37,464 bases of DNA, taken from positions 1-37,464 of the forward strand of contig WQSZ01000004.1 of NCBI GenBank assembly GCA_009787645.1, read 5' to 3'. The position numbers were made by a program, and so were the translations under genes. Positions 8,824 to 18,895 of this stretch are shown one piece after another. The DNA comes from Candidatus Fibrimonadales bacterium (GTDB lineage Bacteria > Fibrobacterota > Fibrobacteria > Fibrobacterales > Fibrobacteraceae). The notes beneath the pieces are model-generated. The model was not told the origin of the DNA, searched no databases, and saw only the letters and a program-made list of their open reading frames with translations. Positions within the stretch are counted from its first letter, which is position 1. The number at the start of each line of letters is the position of its first letter.

Positions 8824-9888
8824 ATGCGTTTTTTACCACTTATTACACTGCTTTCCTGCGCAGCCTTTGCCGCAGATGTTTCTTTTGAAGGAAGCTTGGA
8901 AGCCGATTACGGAAATTATATTGAAGACGGTTTCTTCAATGGCCATATTAACAATTCCGCAAACCATGACCTGCGGCTGAAAATGAACATCGATATGGAC
9001 GAGAATGTGCGGGTGGTTATTGGCACAGCATCCAAAAGCCCATATTCATTGATGCGCCACCGATACGAAGCTACCCCCATAAGCTCCGAAGACCGCTGGG
9101 CACCATTTGAATTTGACGGAATTTCTTTGGAATGGACCTTTAGCAGAGGCTTGACATTTATCTTTGGCGATCTCTCATATTCCTTTGGCAACTTTAACTA
9201 CTACTTTTGGCGCAACTCCGATTACTACGCTGCCGTTCTTCCAACTCAAGGGCTGCGTGGTTTGGGTGCAAAACTCGGCGAAGACGGATATGTTTACTTG
9301 GGCGCAAGTGATTCAAACGATAAATCCGGCAGAATAGCCGCAAGCTATGCATTTGCCATTCCGGGCTTCAATAAAATCAACAACAAATTTACCCTGGCTC
9401 CCATGTTCGACCTGATAAAAGGCGGTGGCCGTGACCATCGCTATACGGTTGGCTTGGATGCTAACTATTCCCGTAGCTACACGGAATTTAACTACGCTAT
9501 TCGCGGCATTTACGGCCTTTATCCGAGCCACGGAGAACTGGTTAATACCTTCACCGTTGAACCGAGCTTTAACTATAAGAGCTTCAGTTTGGCAAGCACT
9601 TGCTACTGGGCTGTGATTCCCGACTCCTCAAATGTTGATAATACTTATACGCCGGATGAAAAACTTATTTACATTGAACCTTCCATTGCGGCCAACAAAA
9701 AATTCAGCGCAGGCCTAGGCTTTGAATGGCACAAGCCGGAAGGAAAAAATAATGACTGGTATTTAATAGCCCCCACAGGGTATCTTTACCCGACAGCCGG
9801 TGTGGATTTAGCTTTTTGGCTAAGCTATGCCATAACGGAAGGGCCTAACAACCCGGGTTTCGGCATAAGTTCGGCAGTTAAGTTTTAG
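8824..9888 (+). CDS. Outer-membrane beta-barrel protein, unknown function
   Basis: MRFLPLITLLSCAAFAADVSFEG signal peptide, alternating aromatic strands, C-terminal VKF; TATATT 6 nt upstream of the ATG. Confidence 0.8.
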   Translation: MRFLPLITLLSCAAFAADVSFEGSLEADYGNYIEDGFFNGHINNSANHDLRLKMNIDMDENVRVVIGTASKSPYSLMRHRYEATPISSEDRWAPFEFDGISLEWTFSRGLTFIFGDLSYSFGNFNYYFWRNSDYYAAVLPTQGLRGLGAKLGEDGYVYLGASDSNDKSGRIAASYAFAIPGFNKINNKFTLAPMFDLIKGGGRDHRYTVGLDANYSRSYTEFNYAIRGIYGLYPSHGELVNTFTVEPSFNYKSFSLASTCYWAVIPDSSNVDNTYTPDEKLIYIEPSIAANKKFSAGLGFEWHKPEGKNNDWYLIAPTGYLYPTAGVDLAFWLSYAITEGPNNPGFGISSAVKF

Positions 9889-9891
9889 CTT

Positions 9892-10392
9892 GTGATAATC
9901 TCTTTGATAGCAGCCGTAGCGGAAAACGGCGTAATAGGAAAAGACAATAAATTGCCTTGGCATTTGCCGGCAGATTTGCAATTTTTCAAAAAAACAACTC
10001 TTGGCCACCCGATAATTATGGGCAGAAAAAATTTTGAAAGCATAGGCCGTATGCTCCCCGGCAGAACAAATATTGTATTGACAAAAAATCCGGATTTTAT
10101 CGCAGATGGCATAAAGATTGCCAATTCATTAAACGAAGCGTTCAAGATTGCCTCCGATACAGACGCCGATGAATGTTTTGTAATAGGCGGTTCGGAAATT
10201 TACAAAGAAGCTTTGCCGTTTTGCCAAAAACTATACATAACAAAAGTGCATGGAAAGTTTGAGGGAAACACTTATATGCCCGAATTTGAAAATAATTTTC
10301 GCAAGGTTAGCTGCGAAAAACATTTCAAAGACGAAAAGAATGCATGGGACTGGGACTTTGAGGTATTTATTCCAGCTTTCTTTGCTTCCTGA
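9892..10392 (+). CDS. folA: Dihydrofolate reductase (GTG start)
   Basis: ISLIAAVAENGVIGKDNKLPWHLPADLQFFKKTTLGHPIIMGRKNFESIGR, GGSEIYKEALP. Confidence 0.95.
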   Translation: MIISLIAAVAENGVIGKDNKLPWHLPADLQFFKKTTLGHPIIMGRKNFESIGRMLPGRTNIVLTKNPDFIADGIKIANSLNEAFKIASDTDADECFVIGGSEIYKEALPFCQKLYITKVHGKFEGNTYMPEFENNFRKVSCEKHFKDEKNAWDWDFEVFIPAFFAS

Positions 10393-12304
10393 TTCCAACC
10401 AGTTTTGCAATCAAATCGTTCAACTCGCCTTCTGCCAGCAGATCTTCGAGTAAGCATGGCATTCTCCAGCTCCAGTTTTGAGCGCCGATGGTACCGGGAA
10501 CATTCACCCTGTCTTCTTCGGGATTTGCAGGAATGAATTTTTGAGAAAGAGCCATAAAGTCCTGAAGAGGCAATATTGCCAACAAGCTATTGGCGGTGAA
10601 CATATTCTCAATCATCAGCTTAACATGCTCCGCAGCCAAAACCGCAGGAACACGACCGCTCTGCCCCAAATGCTTCCAATACAAATCCTTGTCAAAATCG
10701 TGCTCGTTCCAAAGACCCAAAATTGTGGAAGAGTCGTGGTTGCTGGTTGTGCATACGGAAAGCCTAGGATATTTGTTCAACTGAATATAAGGGCTGCCTT
10801 CCTGCTTCCACTCACGGGTCCACCGCTCAACTCTGAGAGCCAAGATACCCAAATCCTCCAAAATGCCCGGAACACAATTGGGAACTGCACCCAAATCTTC
10901 TGCGCAAACAAGCATGTCTGCTTCCTTGGAAAGAACGCTCAAAAGCTTGCGACCGTTTTCACCCCACAAACCTTCCTGCTTGGCTTCATTGTTCTTCATA
11001 ATTTCTTTAATTACATTTACTTCATGCTCAGGCAATGTGTAAAGCACCGGCGCATTATACCAATACCAATACGGCCACAGAACATCATCGTTGCTGCTCG
11101 GCACAAATATTCTGTTCCAATAAGCATTCAATAACTCATCCTTAATAAACTGCTCCTCTTCCAAAGCCATGATCGCACGCTCGGATTGATACTCTTTGCG
11201 CAAAAGATAACGGCCCGGAGAACCCTGCAACGGCTCAAAATATGTATGCTTCACCCTTTCCGTAACGTTTCCGAACCAGTTGCCCAACTGCTCTTCGCCA
11301 AAATTCGGCGAGGTCAAATAACGCACGGTTTCCCTTGGAATGCCGGCATTGCAAAGTTCATTCATATAAATGGGAACCGCAGGCATAAAATGCCCTAAAA
11401 TACCGGTGTATTCCTGTTCCGGCACAACCCATATACGGAAGAACCCCAGCACATGATCTATGCGGTAAGCGTGGTAAAATTTCTCCGCCTGTTTGATTCT
11501 CGCACGCCACCAGCTAAAGTTTTCCTTTTCAAGATTATCCCATCTGTAAGTGGGAAACGCCCAGTTTTGACCGCTATAGCAGAACATATCGGGTGGTGCG
11601 CCGGCACGATTGTCAAGGCTAAAGAACTGCGGGTAATGCCAGGCATCTGCGCTATCTTCGTTGATCAAAATCGGAATATCGCCTTTTAAACGCACGCCGA
11701 GATTGTTGAGTTCGGCAACAGCTTTCAAGAATTGCTCTTCTGCTATCCACTGCATCCATTCCTGGAATAAATTATCGCTGGTTTTAACCTTGTCCTGTTT
11801 TTTCCACTCTTTCCAGGAGGCTTCATCATTCATCACCTTTAAAGAGCAAAAATGCGCATAAGGACGCAACCATTCGTTTTGCTTAATCCATTTATTGAAC
11901 TGTTCGTCCCTTAAAATTTCCGCTTTTTGATGGTTAAAAATTTTTCGCAGGGCTTTGCGTTTGTAGCGAACAACCTCTACATAAGGAATGCGGGGGTGTT
12001 TTGCAAATTCCTCATTATGCTTTTTAGGTTCATCACCCAAAATCTCCGCTGCGCCGTTAATTTCCTGCAAGCGTATATACACAGGGTTCAGAGCAAAAGC
12101 GGTTCTTGCGCTATAAGGGCTGGATTCTTCACCGGTATCGTTCACCGGCAAAAGCTGAATCAGGTCCAAGCCGCAATTTTTAACCCACTGTGCAAAGGGA
12201 ATGAGATCGAGGAACTCACCGATTCCAATGCTTTCTTTGGAGCGCAGTGAGAATAAAGGAACTACGACTCCGGTTTGATACGAAGATATTTTACCATAAT
12301 GCAT
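10367..12304 (-). CDS. malQ: 4-alpha-glucanotransferase (amylomaltase)
   Basis: GVVVPLFSLRSKESIGIGEFLDLIPFAQW, LLPVNDTG, YRIDHVLGFFRIW, CAEDLGAVPNCVPGIL, TTSNHDSSTI. Confidence 0.95.
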   Translation of the reverse strand: MHYGKISSYQTGVVVPLFSLRSKESIGIGEFLDLIPFAQWVKNCGLDLIQLLPVNDTGEESSPYSARTAFALNPVYIRLQEINGAAEILGDEPKKHNEEFAKHPRIPYVEVVRYKRKALRKIFNHQKAEILRDEQFNKWIKQNEWLRPYAHFCSLKVMNDEASWKEWKKQDKVKTSDNLFQEWMQWIAEEQFLKAVAELNNLGVRLKGDIPILINEDSADAWHYPQFFSLDNRAGAPPDMFCYSGQNWAFPTYRWDNLEKENFSWWRARIKQAEKFYHAYRIDHVLGFFRIWVVPEQEYTGILGHFMPAVPIYMNELCNAGIPRETVRYLTSPNFGEEQLGNWFGNVTERVKHTYFEPLQGSPGRYLLRKEYQSERAIMALEEEQFIKDELLNAYWNRIFVPSSNDDVLWPYWYWYNAPVLYTLPEHEVNVIKEIMKNNEAKQEGLWGENGRKLLSVLSKEADMLVCAEDLGAVPNCVPGILEDLGILALRVERWTREWKQEGSPYIQLNKYPRLSVCTTSNHDSSTILGLWNEHDFDKDLYWKHLGQSGRVPAVLAAEHVKLMIENMFTANSLLAILPLQDFMALSQKFIPANPEEDRVNVPGTIGAQNWSWRMPCLLEDLLAEGELNDLIAKLVGIRKQRKLE

Positions 12305-12313
12305 GATAAGAAT

Positions 12314-13129
12314 TTAGAAAATGGATAGTGATAGCGGAAGAATTACCATTTGCGGGGGTTTGCGGGAGAGTTTTACATCTATGGCTGATTTTACCGCTTG
12401 GCGCTCTTCAAAAGACAGAGTTTCTTTCCACACATACTCATATTTGCCATCCTGACCTTTTTTTCTGTTTAGCACACCATATAGGAGGCCGGCATCGTCC
12501 TGATAAACAATCCACTGATTGCCAATGCGCAGAACATTTGCGTTTATCACTTCGCCGTTGCTGCGGGTTATGGTGCGATTGCTTATTTGCACTTCATCGC
12601 CAAAGCGAATTTCTTCGGCGTAAATTGCCCGCAAACGGGAGAATCCCTCTTCTGCGGTTGCGGCTCCGTTTTCCAAATCATGGCACAAAACCGAGACTCT
12701 TTCGGTTCGGCTTTCGGTATCCCAGGGCAATCCGTTTTTCACAAGTCCTTCCAGATTGCGGCAATGCACAACAAGTTGTGCGGCCAAGGCCTTGCGGGTT
12801 GCATTTACATTTTCAACCCTCATTTGAGAATTAGCAATTGAGCTCTTTTCCCTTCTCATCTCTGCGGCGATTTCGTTGAGTTTTTGATTTAGTTGCTCTA
12901 TTTCATTTTTTCTTCGCTCAACATCTGCTCTTTGCCGAGCTTGCTGTTGTAAGTTGAATTTCTGTTCTGCCTTTGTAAGCGAATCTGTTTGCGATATTTG
13001 CGCATTTATTTTCTTAATATCGTTTTCAAGAGCAGCCTTCTCTGCAAGCAAGGTTGCTCTTTGCTGCAAGGAGTCGGCTTGTCCCGCAGCAAGGGTAATG
13101 AGAAATAGAATTAAAAGCAGAATTTTCAT
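12314..13129 (-). CDS. Periplasmic coiled-coil protein, DUF3450-like
   Basis: Signal peptide, long heptad region, C-terminal NANVLRIGNQWIVYQDDAGLLYGVLNRK resembling DUF3450. Confidence 0.7.
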   Translation of the reverse strand: MKILLLILFLITLAAGQADSLQQRATLLAEKAALENDIKKINAQISQTDSLTKAEQKFNLQQQARQRADVERRKNEIEQLNQKLNEIAAEMRREKSSIANSQMRVENVNATRKALAAQLVVHCRNLEGLVKNGLPWDTESRTERVSVLCHDLENGAATAEEGFSRLRAIYAEEIRFGDEVQISNRTITRSNGEVINANVLRIGNQWIVYQDDAGLLYGVLNRKKGQDGKYEYVWKETLSFEERQAVKSAIDVKLSRKPPQMVILPLSLSIF

Positions 13130-13161
13130 TTGGTGTTAATGTAGAAAACTTTTGCTGAAAA

Positions 13162-14052
13162 CTAATAAATAGGTTCCTTATTGGCGTTTTCCAGAATGTC
13201 TTTCTTTAACTTCATAATCACAGCCCTTTTCTTTTTATCGGAAGCCTTGTCTCCCAAAACATTCTGAATTATAAGCATATCATCATGGCCTGCGGTTTGC
13301 ATCGCTTTTTTCTCGTATAGATGCCAGCGCAATTGAAAATCAAGGTTTTGCTCCGCCTCTACCTGCACGTAATTATGCCACCAGTCTTCAGGATCCTGCA
13401 TCAAATATAATTCCGCAATAACGTCCAAAAGCAAAATGACCCTCACAACGTTGCTTGCGCTTTCGTCCAATGTCTTTGCCCCTTCAAGCCTGTGCAAGGC
13501 AAAATTCCTGTTAAAAATTTCCTTGAACTTGTTTCTGCTGTATTCCTCAAAACCCATGAACAGCATTTTGAAACAATATTTTAAGTATTTAAGGAACTCG
13601 TTTGCTATATGAGCCATTGTATCGTCATAAGACTCAATGTTGCGCTTATAATATTTGCCAAAAGTATAATAAAACTTGTGAAGGCTCTTCAAGGATAAGC
13701 TCGGCTCAAGCTCCATCCACTTTCTAAGGCTAGCCTCAACTGCAGGCAGCAAAGTTAAATATGCGCTAACCCAATCCGTAACTATTGTGGAAAAGGTTCC
13801 ATACTCCAAAACCGGGAGGTAAGGCTTGAAAATCTTGGTTTTTTTATAGCGAAACTCCATTTGAAACGCACGTAGCCTCGGCGAAATCATAATGCCAACC
13901 ACATCATCAACAATGTTCTCATCATTTTTTAGCTTGGCATAAGATCTTTCTATAAAGCTCTCTTCAATAAAATTCCTTGACGGAGGAAGGCAGAGCGCAC
14001 TTCCTTTTAATACGGAATTGATTTCCTCCAGCTTGCTCCACATATCTTTCAT
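13162..14052 (-). CDS. Hypothetical protein (helical, cytoplasmic)
   Basis: 296-aa ORF without recognised motifs; TATATT box 10 nt upstream of the ATG. Confidence 0.8.
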   Translation of the reverse strand: MKDMWSKLEEINSVLKGSALCLPPSRNFIEESFIERSYAKLKNDENIVDDVVGIMISPRLRAFQMEFRYKKTKIFKPYLPVLEYGTFSTIVTDWVSAYLTLLPAVEASLRKWMELEPSLSLKSLHKFYYTFGKYYKRNIESYDDTMAHIANEFLKYLKYCFKMLFMGFEEYSRNKFKEIFNRNFALHRLEGAKTLDESASNVVRVILLLDVIAELYLMQDPEDWWHNYVQVEAEQNLDFQLRWHLYEKKAMQTAGHDDMLIIQNVLGDKASDKKKRAVIMKLKKDILENANKEPIY

Positions 14053-14128
14053 CTTTATTTAAAATATAGTAAACGCCGGGTGAAGAAATTTCTACATTTA
14101 CCCACGAACATTCAAAAACGGAGTTAAT

Positions 14129-15076
14129 ATGTTTAGGGAATCCATTAAGGTTCTAGACTGCTCAATCCGCGATGGCGGGTTGCTCAACAAGCACAAATTT
14201 TCTTTTGAACTTGTGCAAAAGGTTTATAAAGCGCTTGCAGAGGCAGGCATAGATTATATGGAAGCCGGCTATAAAAACTCCGATCAGCTTTTTAGCAGAG
14301 AGGAATTCGGACCTTGGAAATTCTGCGATGACGATTTGCTCTGGAAAATGAAAGAAGGCGTGGAAAACGGCCCAAAAATCTCCGTTATGGCAGACATTGG
14401 CAGAGCCGATATGAGCAAAATCAAGCCGAAATCGGAATCCCCTTACGACATGGTACGTGTGGCATGCTACGCCCGTGAGATTGACAAATGCATAGCACTG
14501 GTAAACGAATTCCACGACCTTGGCTATGAGACCACCATAAACATCATGGCGGCAAGCCGAGACAGCGGGCCCGAACTTGACGAAGCCCTTGACCAGGTGG
14601 AAAAGGAATCAAAAACAGACGTGCTTTACCTTGTGGATTCCTTCGGCTATTTTTACCAGGAAAACATAGACAAGATGATGAAGCGCTACAAGAGATGGGT
14701 TAAATCCAAGAAGTTCGGATTTCACGGGCATAACAACCAGCAGCTCGCATTTTCAAACACAATCCAGGCCATAATAAACAATGTTGATTATCTGGACTGC
14801 ACAATCTACGGCATTGGGCGTGGCGCAGGCAACTGCACAACGGAATTGCTGCTCGGTTTCCTGAAAAATCCCAAGTTCGACATCCGTCCTATTTTAGACA
14901 TAGTCGCAAGCGATTTTATCCCTATGCAAAAAGAACAGGGCTTGGAATGGGGCTACATTATTCCGCAAATGATAAGCGGAATTTTTAATTCACACCCCGA
15001 AGATGCAATCAAATTCCGCAAAAGCGAAGACAAAGAAAATTACCGCAAATTCTGGTTAAAGACTAGCGGTCAGTGA
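14129..15076 (+). CDS. HMGL-like/DRE-TIM metallolyase family aldolase
   Basis: VLDCSIRDGGLLNKHKFS, YMEAGYKNS, FGFHGHNNQQLAFSNTIQAI, DCTIYGIGRGAGNCTTELLL. GGAGTT SD upstream. Confidence 0.88.
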   Translation: MFRESIKVLDCSIRDGGLLNKHKFSFELVQKVYKALAEAGIDYMEAGYKNSDQLFSREEFGPWKFCDDDLLWKMKEGVENGPKISVMADIGRADMSKIKPKSESPYDMVRVACYAREIDKCIALVNEFHDLGYETTINIMAASRDSGPELDEALDQVEKESKTDVLYLVDSFGYFYQENIDKMMKRYKRWVKSKKFGFHGHNNQQLAFSNTIQAIINNVDYLDCTIYGIGRGAGNCTTELLLGFLKNPKFDIRPILDIVASDFIPMQKEQGLEWGYIIPQMISGIFNSHPEDAIKFRKSEDKENYRKFWLKTSGQ

Positions 15077-16421
15077 CCGTCCGTCCGTATTCCTCTAATT
15101 TGCGCCACAACGTTGTGCGGCTAATCCCCAATTTATCCGCAGTCAGAGATACATTCTTGTATTTCTCAAACATGTTTATTATGTGCCGGCGTTCCAATTC
15201 CGCAATCGTCAAATCTTCGCTCTCCGGTTTTGGCGATGGCGAAGACAATAGCAAGCGGTTATCCGGGATGGTAGAGCTTGGGTGCAAGGCCTCCGGCAAA
15301 TCTTCTAGAGTAATTTCCTCGTCTTCTGCCATTACCATAGCATGCTCAATTATGTTTTCCAATTCCCTTATATTGCCCGGATAATCGTAGCTCTTCAAGG
15401 CTACCTGCGCAGGTTGGCTTATGCGCCTTATTGTTTTGCCCGTTGTTTTTTGATGCTTTATCACAAAGTGCTTTATCAAACTGCTTATCACAGAGCGCCT
15501 CTCCCTGAGAGGCGGAAGCGCAATTTGAAATGTGTTGAGGCGATAATATAAATCTTCCCTGAATTTTCCGTTTTTAACGTCTTCCTCAACATTGCGATTG
15601 GTTGCGGCAATAATGCGAACATCAAGGGTTCTGCTCTCCGTTTCTCCAACTCTTCTTATTTCTCTGTTCTGCAAAAATCTCAAAAGCTTAACCTGAACCG
15701 CCTGAGAAAGTTCCGCAATCTCGTCCAAAAAAAGAGTTCCGCCATCTGCTTCTTCAAACAAACCTTTTTTATCCACAGCTCCGGTGAAAGCTCCCCTGCG
15801 GCTGCCGAACAACTCACTCTCAACAATATTCTCAGGGATTGCGCCGCAGTTCACAGCTAAAAAAGGCTCTTCTGCCCTTTTGCTCAAACGATGTATAACA
15901 TTAGAAGCGAATTCCTTTCCCGTGCCGGACTCCCCTGTGATTAAAATAGTGCTTGTGGTAGGAGCTATCTTGTAAATTGTTTTCAAAATTTTTCGCATCT
16001 CGGGAGTTTCGCCAAAAAGCTCTTCAAGAACCTGGCTCTCCATAAGCTGGTAACTCTGTTTATTGCTGCGTTTTTGCAAGGCTTTCCTAACAGCATTCTC
16101 AAGAACAGGTGCCGCTACGGGCTTAAACAGATATTTGCTTGCGCCTCTTGCCAGAGAAGCCTCTGCCACAGGCTGATTTTTCTGTTCGCACAGAATAAAA
16201 ATTTCAATATCCGCATTGAGATCTTTAAGGTAAGAAATTACATCAAGCTCCGCTACCCACAAAAAATCCGCATTTAAAAAAGCAACCGATATTTCGCCGT
16301 TTGCCACAATAGAAATCATATCGGCGGTGTTTGTCACGGCAGATACAGGGATATCGGCGATAGACCAAGATTCCAGGATTTCATTTACAAACTTCTTATC
16401 GGAATCCGCAAGCAGAACCAT
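15063..16421 (-). CDS. Sigma-54-dependent transcriptional regulator, NtrC-like with degenerate receiver
   Basis: ITGESGTGKEFASNVIHRLS, GAFTGAVDKKGLFEEADGGTLFLDEI, RFLQNREIRRVGE, Fis-type HTH SLTADKLGISRTTLWRKLEEYG; receiver-like N-terminus with FLNAD at the phosphosite. Confidence 0.93.
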   Translation of the reverse strand: MVLLADSDKKFVNEILESWSIADIPVSAVTNTADMISIVANGEISVAFLNADFLWVAELDVISYLKDLNADIEIFILCEQKNQPVAEASLARGASKYLFKPVAAPVLENAVRKALQKRSNKQSYQLMESQVLEELFGETPEMRKILKTIYKIAPTTSTILITGESGTGKEFASNVIHRLSKRAEEPFLAVNCGAIPENIVESELFGSRRGAFTGAVDKKGLFEEADGGTLFLDEIAELSQAVQVKLLRFLQNREIRRVGETESRTLDVRIIAATNRNVEEDVKNGKFREDLYYRLNTFQIALPPLRERRSVISSLIKHFVIKHQKTTGKTIRRISQPAQVALKSYDYPGNIRELENIIEHAMVMAEDEEITLEDLPEALHPSSTIPDNRLLLSSPSPKPESEDLTIAELERRHIINMFEKYKNVSLTADKLGISRTTLWRKLEEYGRTVTDR

Positions 16422-16436
16422 GATTGTAAAATCCCT

Positions 16437-17030
16437 TTAAGTGCCTTCCAATTTGAGCGATGCCGTTATCAATTCAACGCACTGAGTCAAAATCTTATCA
16501 TTAAAATCTTTCTTTGACAAATCCATGTAAGATTCTGTTGGCGCATCTTTATACACAAAGTGCAAAAATTCGTCTTTGATCGTTATAAATGTTCTTCCGC
16601 TTTTGTGATCTCTCACTAAGTCTTCATGCAACTCAAGCTGAGGCACTGCCGTCATCAGGCGCTTTACGAAATCTTTCTTTGAATAAAAACCTCTTAAATG
16701 CAATTTAGACAAAATATCATAAACTTTCATCTCCGCTTTGCGCAAAACCAAAAGCGCATGCTTGAGATTATTCTCACTGTATTCGTATTTATCTTTTGTC
16801 ACATAAAAAAAACGATGAACGCACTCATCAAAAGTCAAATCCGAGCGAAGAATAAAATATTCATCATAAAGCTCAAGCAAATATACTTTTTTGCCTTCCG
16901 TCGGCTCATGCATTGTACCGGAATAGAATAAATTTCGGTCATCAGGATCTCTCATAAGAGCCAATCTGTGTGCCGCAATGCCAACTGTCAGCATTGTTTC
17001 AAATTCGATTTTTCTCATATCTCTTCTCAT
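16437..17030 (-). CDS. Hypothetical protein
   Basis: 197-aa ORF; TAAATT box 7 nt upstream of the ATG. Confidence 0.75.
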   Translation of the reverse strand: MRRDMRKIEFETMLTVGIAAHRLALMRDPDDRNLFYSGTMHEPTEGKKVYLLELYDEYFILRSDLTFDECVHRFFYVTKDKYEYSENNLKHALLVLRKAEMKVYDILSKLHLRGFYSKKDFVKRLMTAVPQLELHEDLVRDHKSGRTFITIKDEFLHFVYKDAPTESYMDLSKKDFNDKILTQCVELITASLKLEGT

Positions 17031-17040
17031 TTGAGGAAAT

Positions 17041-18480
17041 TTAGAAAATTTCCTTCCTTATCCTGTTGCTATATGAATCGCCACCCATAAATAAATATCG
17101 ATTAAAAGCTTTTTTCGCCTCTGAGGGGTCAGCTTTGTAATATTTTTGCAAAACTCCTATATTTTTCCAGAAAAACGGATCACGCGCTCCGTTACTCACA
17201 GCCGCTTCCATGGTTCTCAAGGCTCTTTCGTAGTTTGCAGTCCTCATATATATTATGGCAAGCATTTTTCTCGAAGATTCAAATTTGGGATTTAACTCAA
17301 GAGCCTTCATAAAAGCATATTCCGCCGCTCTTGTTTCCCCTACAGATAAATGCAGCATGCCTAACTGCTCCTGCAATAGAGGGTCGTTTTTAGACTGGGG
17401 ATTATCAGCTATTTGCGCACGCCTTCTTTCATATTCGGCAAAAGGCAGAGGCGGCGGACTCAGCTTGTCGAACGGCGGATTAAAATCTCCGAGCATCGCT
17501 GTTGCAAGGTCTGTGCGTAAACTAAAGGAGTCGTGATCCGTAAAAGCATCTTTGTGTTCTAAAAATGCGAACAGATATTTTGCAGCTCTGTCTGCATCCT
17601 TTCTGTAATACAGATTTAATATAGTCATGTTTTTAAGGGCTGCAAAATCATTTTGATCTATTTTCAGCGCATTGTAAAAAGCGAGCTCTGCCTGGCTAAT
17701 CTGCTCCAAATTTATGAGCACGGAACCCAATTGATTCCAGTTATCGGTATCTTGCGGGTCTAAGGCTACAGCTCTGCGTGCTGCGGTTTCCGCCTCGGAA
17801 AATGCTCTTCTCATCTGCTCCGCAATTGAAATCCATCTGGGAATGCTGCTGTTCTTTGGGTTTAGAGATTCTGCCTTGCGAAAGAAAGTCACAGCGCTGT
17901 CTAACTCCGGCATAGCACCGGCTTCGCCAAAAGTTTTCCATTTTTCAGCATCCATTCTTTTGCGTGCTGCGCCTATATAATACTTGCCTTGCAGCACCAA
18001 AAGATCCGTGTTGGCAGGATTTTCTCTGAGCTGCCTTTGTATGCTCCGTTTCGCTTTGTTCATATCGCCTTTTTGCAACTGCTTTTCCGCTTTTTCGGGG
18101 CTAGGCTTAAGCTGAGTCTTGATCCATTCGTATTGCAAGCTGGCAAAAGCCGCAAAAGCCACCATAATGAGCATAATGAACAGCAGGCAACCCAAGGGAA
18201 TTCCTCTTTTGGGCAATTCGGTTTTCGGCTCCCTCAGCGGTTTCGCAAGTTCTTCGTCAAGCGGCGGACTCACGTCTATTTTGGCACCCAAGCTGCTGAA
18301 CATATCCGCCATTAGCGCAGCTTCTTTTTCGGGCAATTTCTCTGCGAGCGTTAAAGGCAAATTCTTGGCCTTTTCAACAGCCGTTCTTTTGTCTATCTCC
18401 AAAACATTGCAGATGGCACCAATAATAGCCCTTAGATCCGACTCGGTAGTTAACTCTGTAAGGATTATCTTGTACATCAA
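17041..18480 (-). CDS. TPR-repeat membrane protein with N-terminal L7/L12-CTD-like module
   Basis: N-terminal RAIIGAICNVLEIDKRTAVEKAKNLP...EAALMADMFSSLGAKIDV, one TM (LLFIMLIMVAFAAFASL), then multiple TPRs (e.g. AEYAFMKALELNPKFESSRKMLAIIYMRTANYERALRTMEAAV). Confidence 0.85.
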   Translation of the reverse strand: MMYKIILTELTTESDLRAIIGAICNVLEIDKRTAVEKAKNLPLTLAEKLPEKEAALMADMFSSLGAKIDVSPPLDEELAKPLREPKTELPKRGIPLGCLLFIMLIMVAFAAFASLQYEWIKTQLKPSPEKAEKQLQKGDMNKAKRSIQRQLRENPANTDLLVLQGKYYIGAARKRMDAEKWKTFGEAGAMPELDSAVTFFRKAESLNPKNSSIPRWISIAEQMRRAFSEAETAARRAVALDPQDTDNWNQLGSVLINLEQISQAELAFYNALKIDQNDFAALKNMTILNLYYRKDADRAAKYLFAFLEHKDAFTDHDSFSLRTDLATAMLGDFNPPFDKLSPPPLPFAEYERRRAQIADNPQSKNDPLLQEQLGMLHLSVGETRAAEYAFMKALELNPKFESSRKMLAIIYMRTANYERALRTMEAAVSNGARDPFFWKNIGVLQKYYKADPSEAKKAFNRYLFMGGDSYSNRIRKEIF

Positions 18481-18860
18481 TCCTCTTTACGGCTCAATTC
18501 TTTTATATTGGCAACCGGAATGCTGAATTTGCTGCCGGCATTTTTTGCCTTTATATTTCCCTCTACGCAAAGAAAACCCTGTTCCGGCACGGAAACCGAG
18601 TCTTCCAGCTTCAGTGTTGCTGGGTAAAATACTTTGCCGTCAATTATTTTCTGCTCCGCATTAGGAATGGAAAGGGAGACTATATCTTTTACGGCAAGCT
18701 CTCTAATCGCATCGCCGGCTCTGTATTCCAAATTGCCCTTTATATCGAGTTCCGGGTTTTCAATCACAAAAACAGCCCCACTCCTGTCCGTAAGGTTATA
18801 AGGCTTGGAACAGGACAGCGGCAGCAAAAAAATAAATGCCAAAATAAAAAAGCGAAACAT
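18477..18860 (-). CDS. Small lipoprotein, hypothetical
   Basis: Lipobox LLPLSC; ATGA overlap with the downstream TPR gene; TAAATT box 6 nt upstream of the ATG. Confidence 0.75.
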   Translation of the reverse strand: MFRFFILAFIFLLPLSCSKPYNLTDRSGAVFVIENPELDIKGNLEYRAGDAIRELAVKDIVSLSIPNAEQKIIDGKVFYPATLKLEDSVSVPEQGFLCVEGNIKAKNAGSKFSIPVANIKELSRKED

Positions 18861-18895
18861 ATATATAATTTAGAAAATTTTGTATTTTTTGGGTA

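Noticed and set aside
10478-11134. 218-aa plus-strand ORF
   Set aside because: Antisense to malQ, with no recognisable protein motifs.
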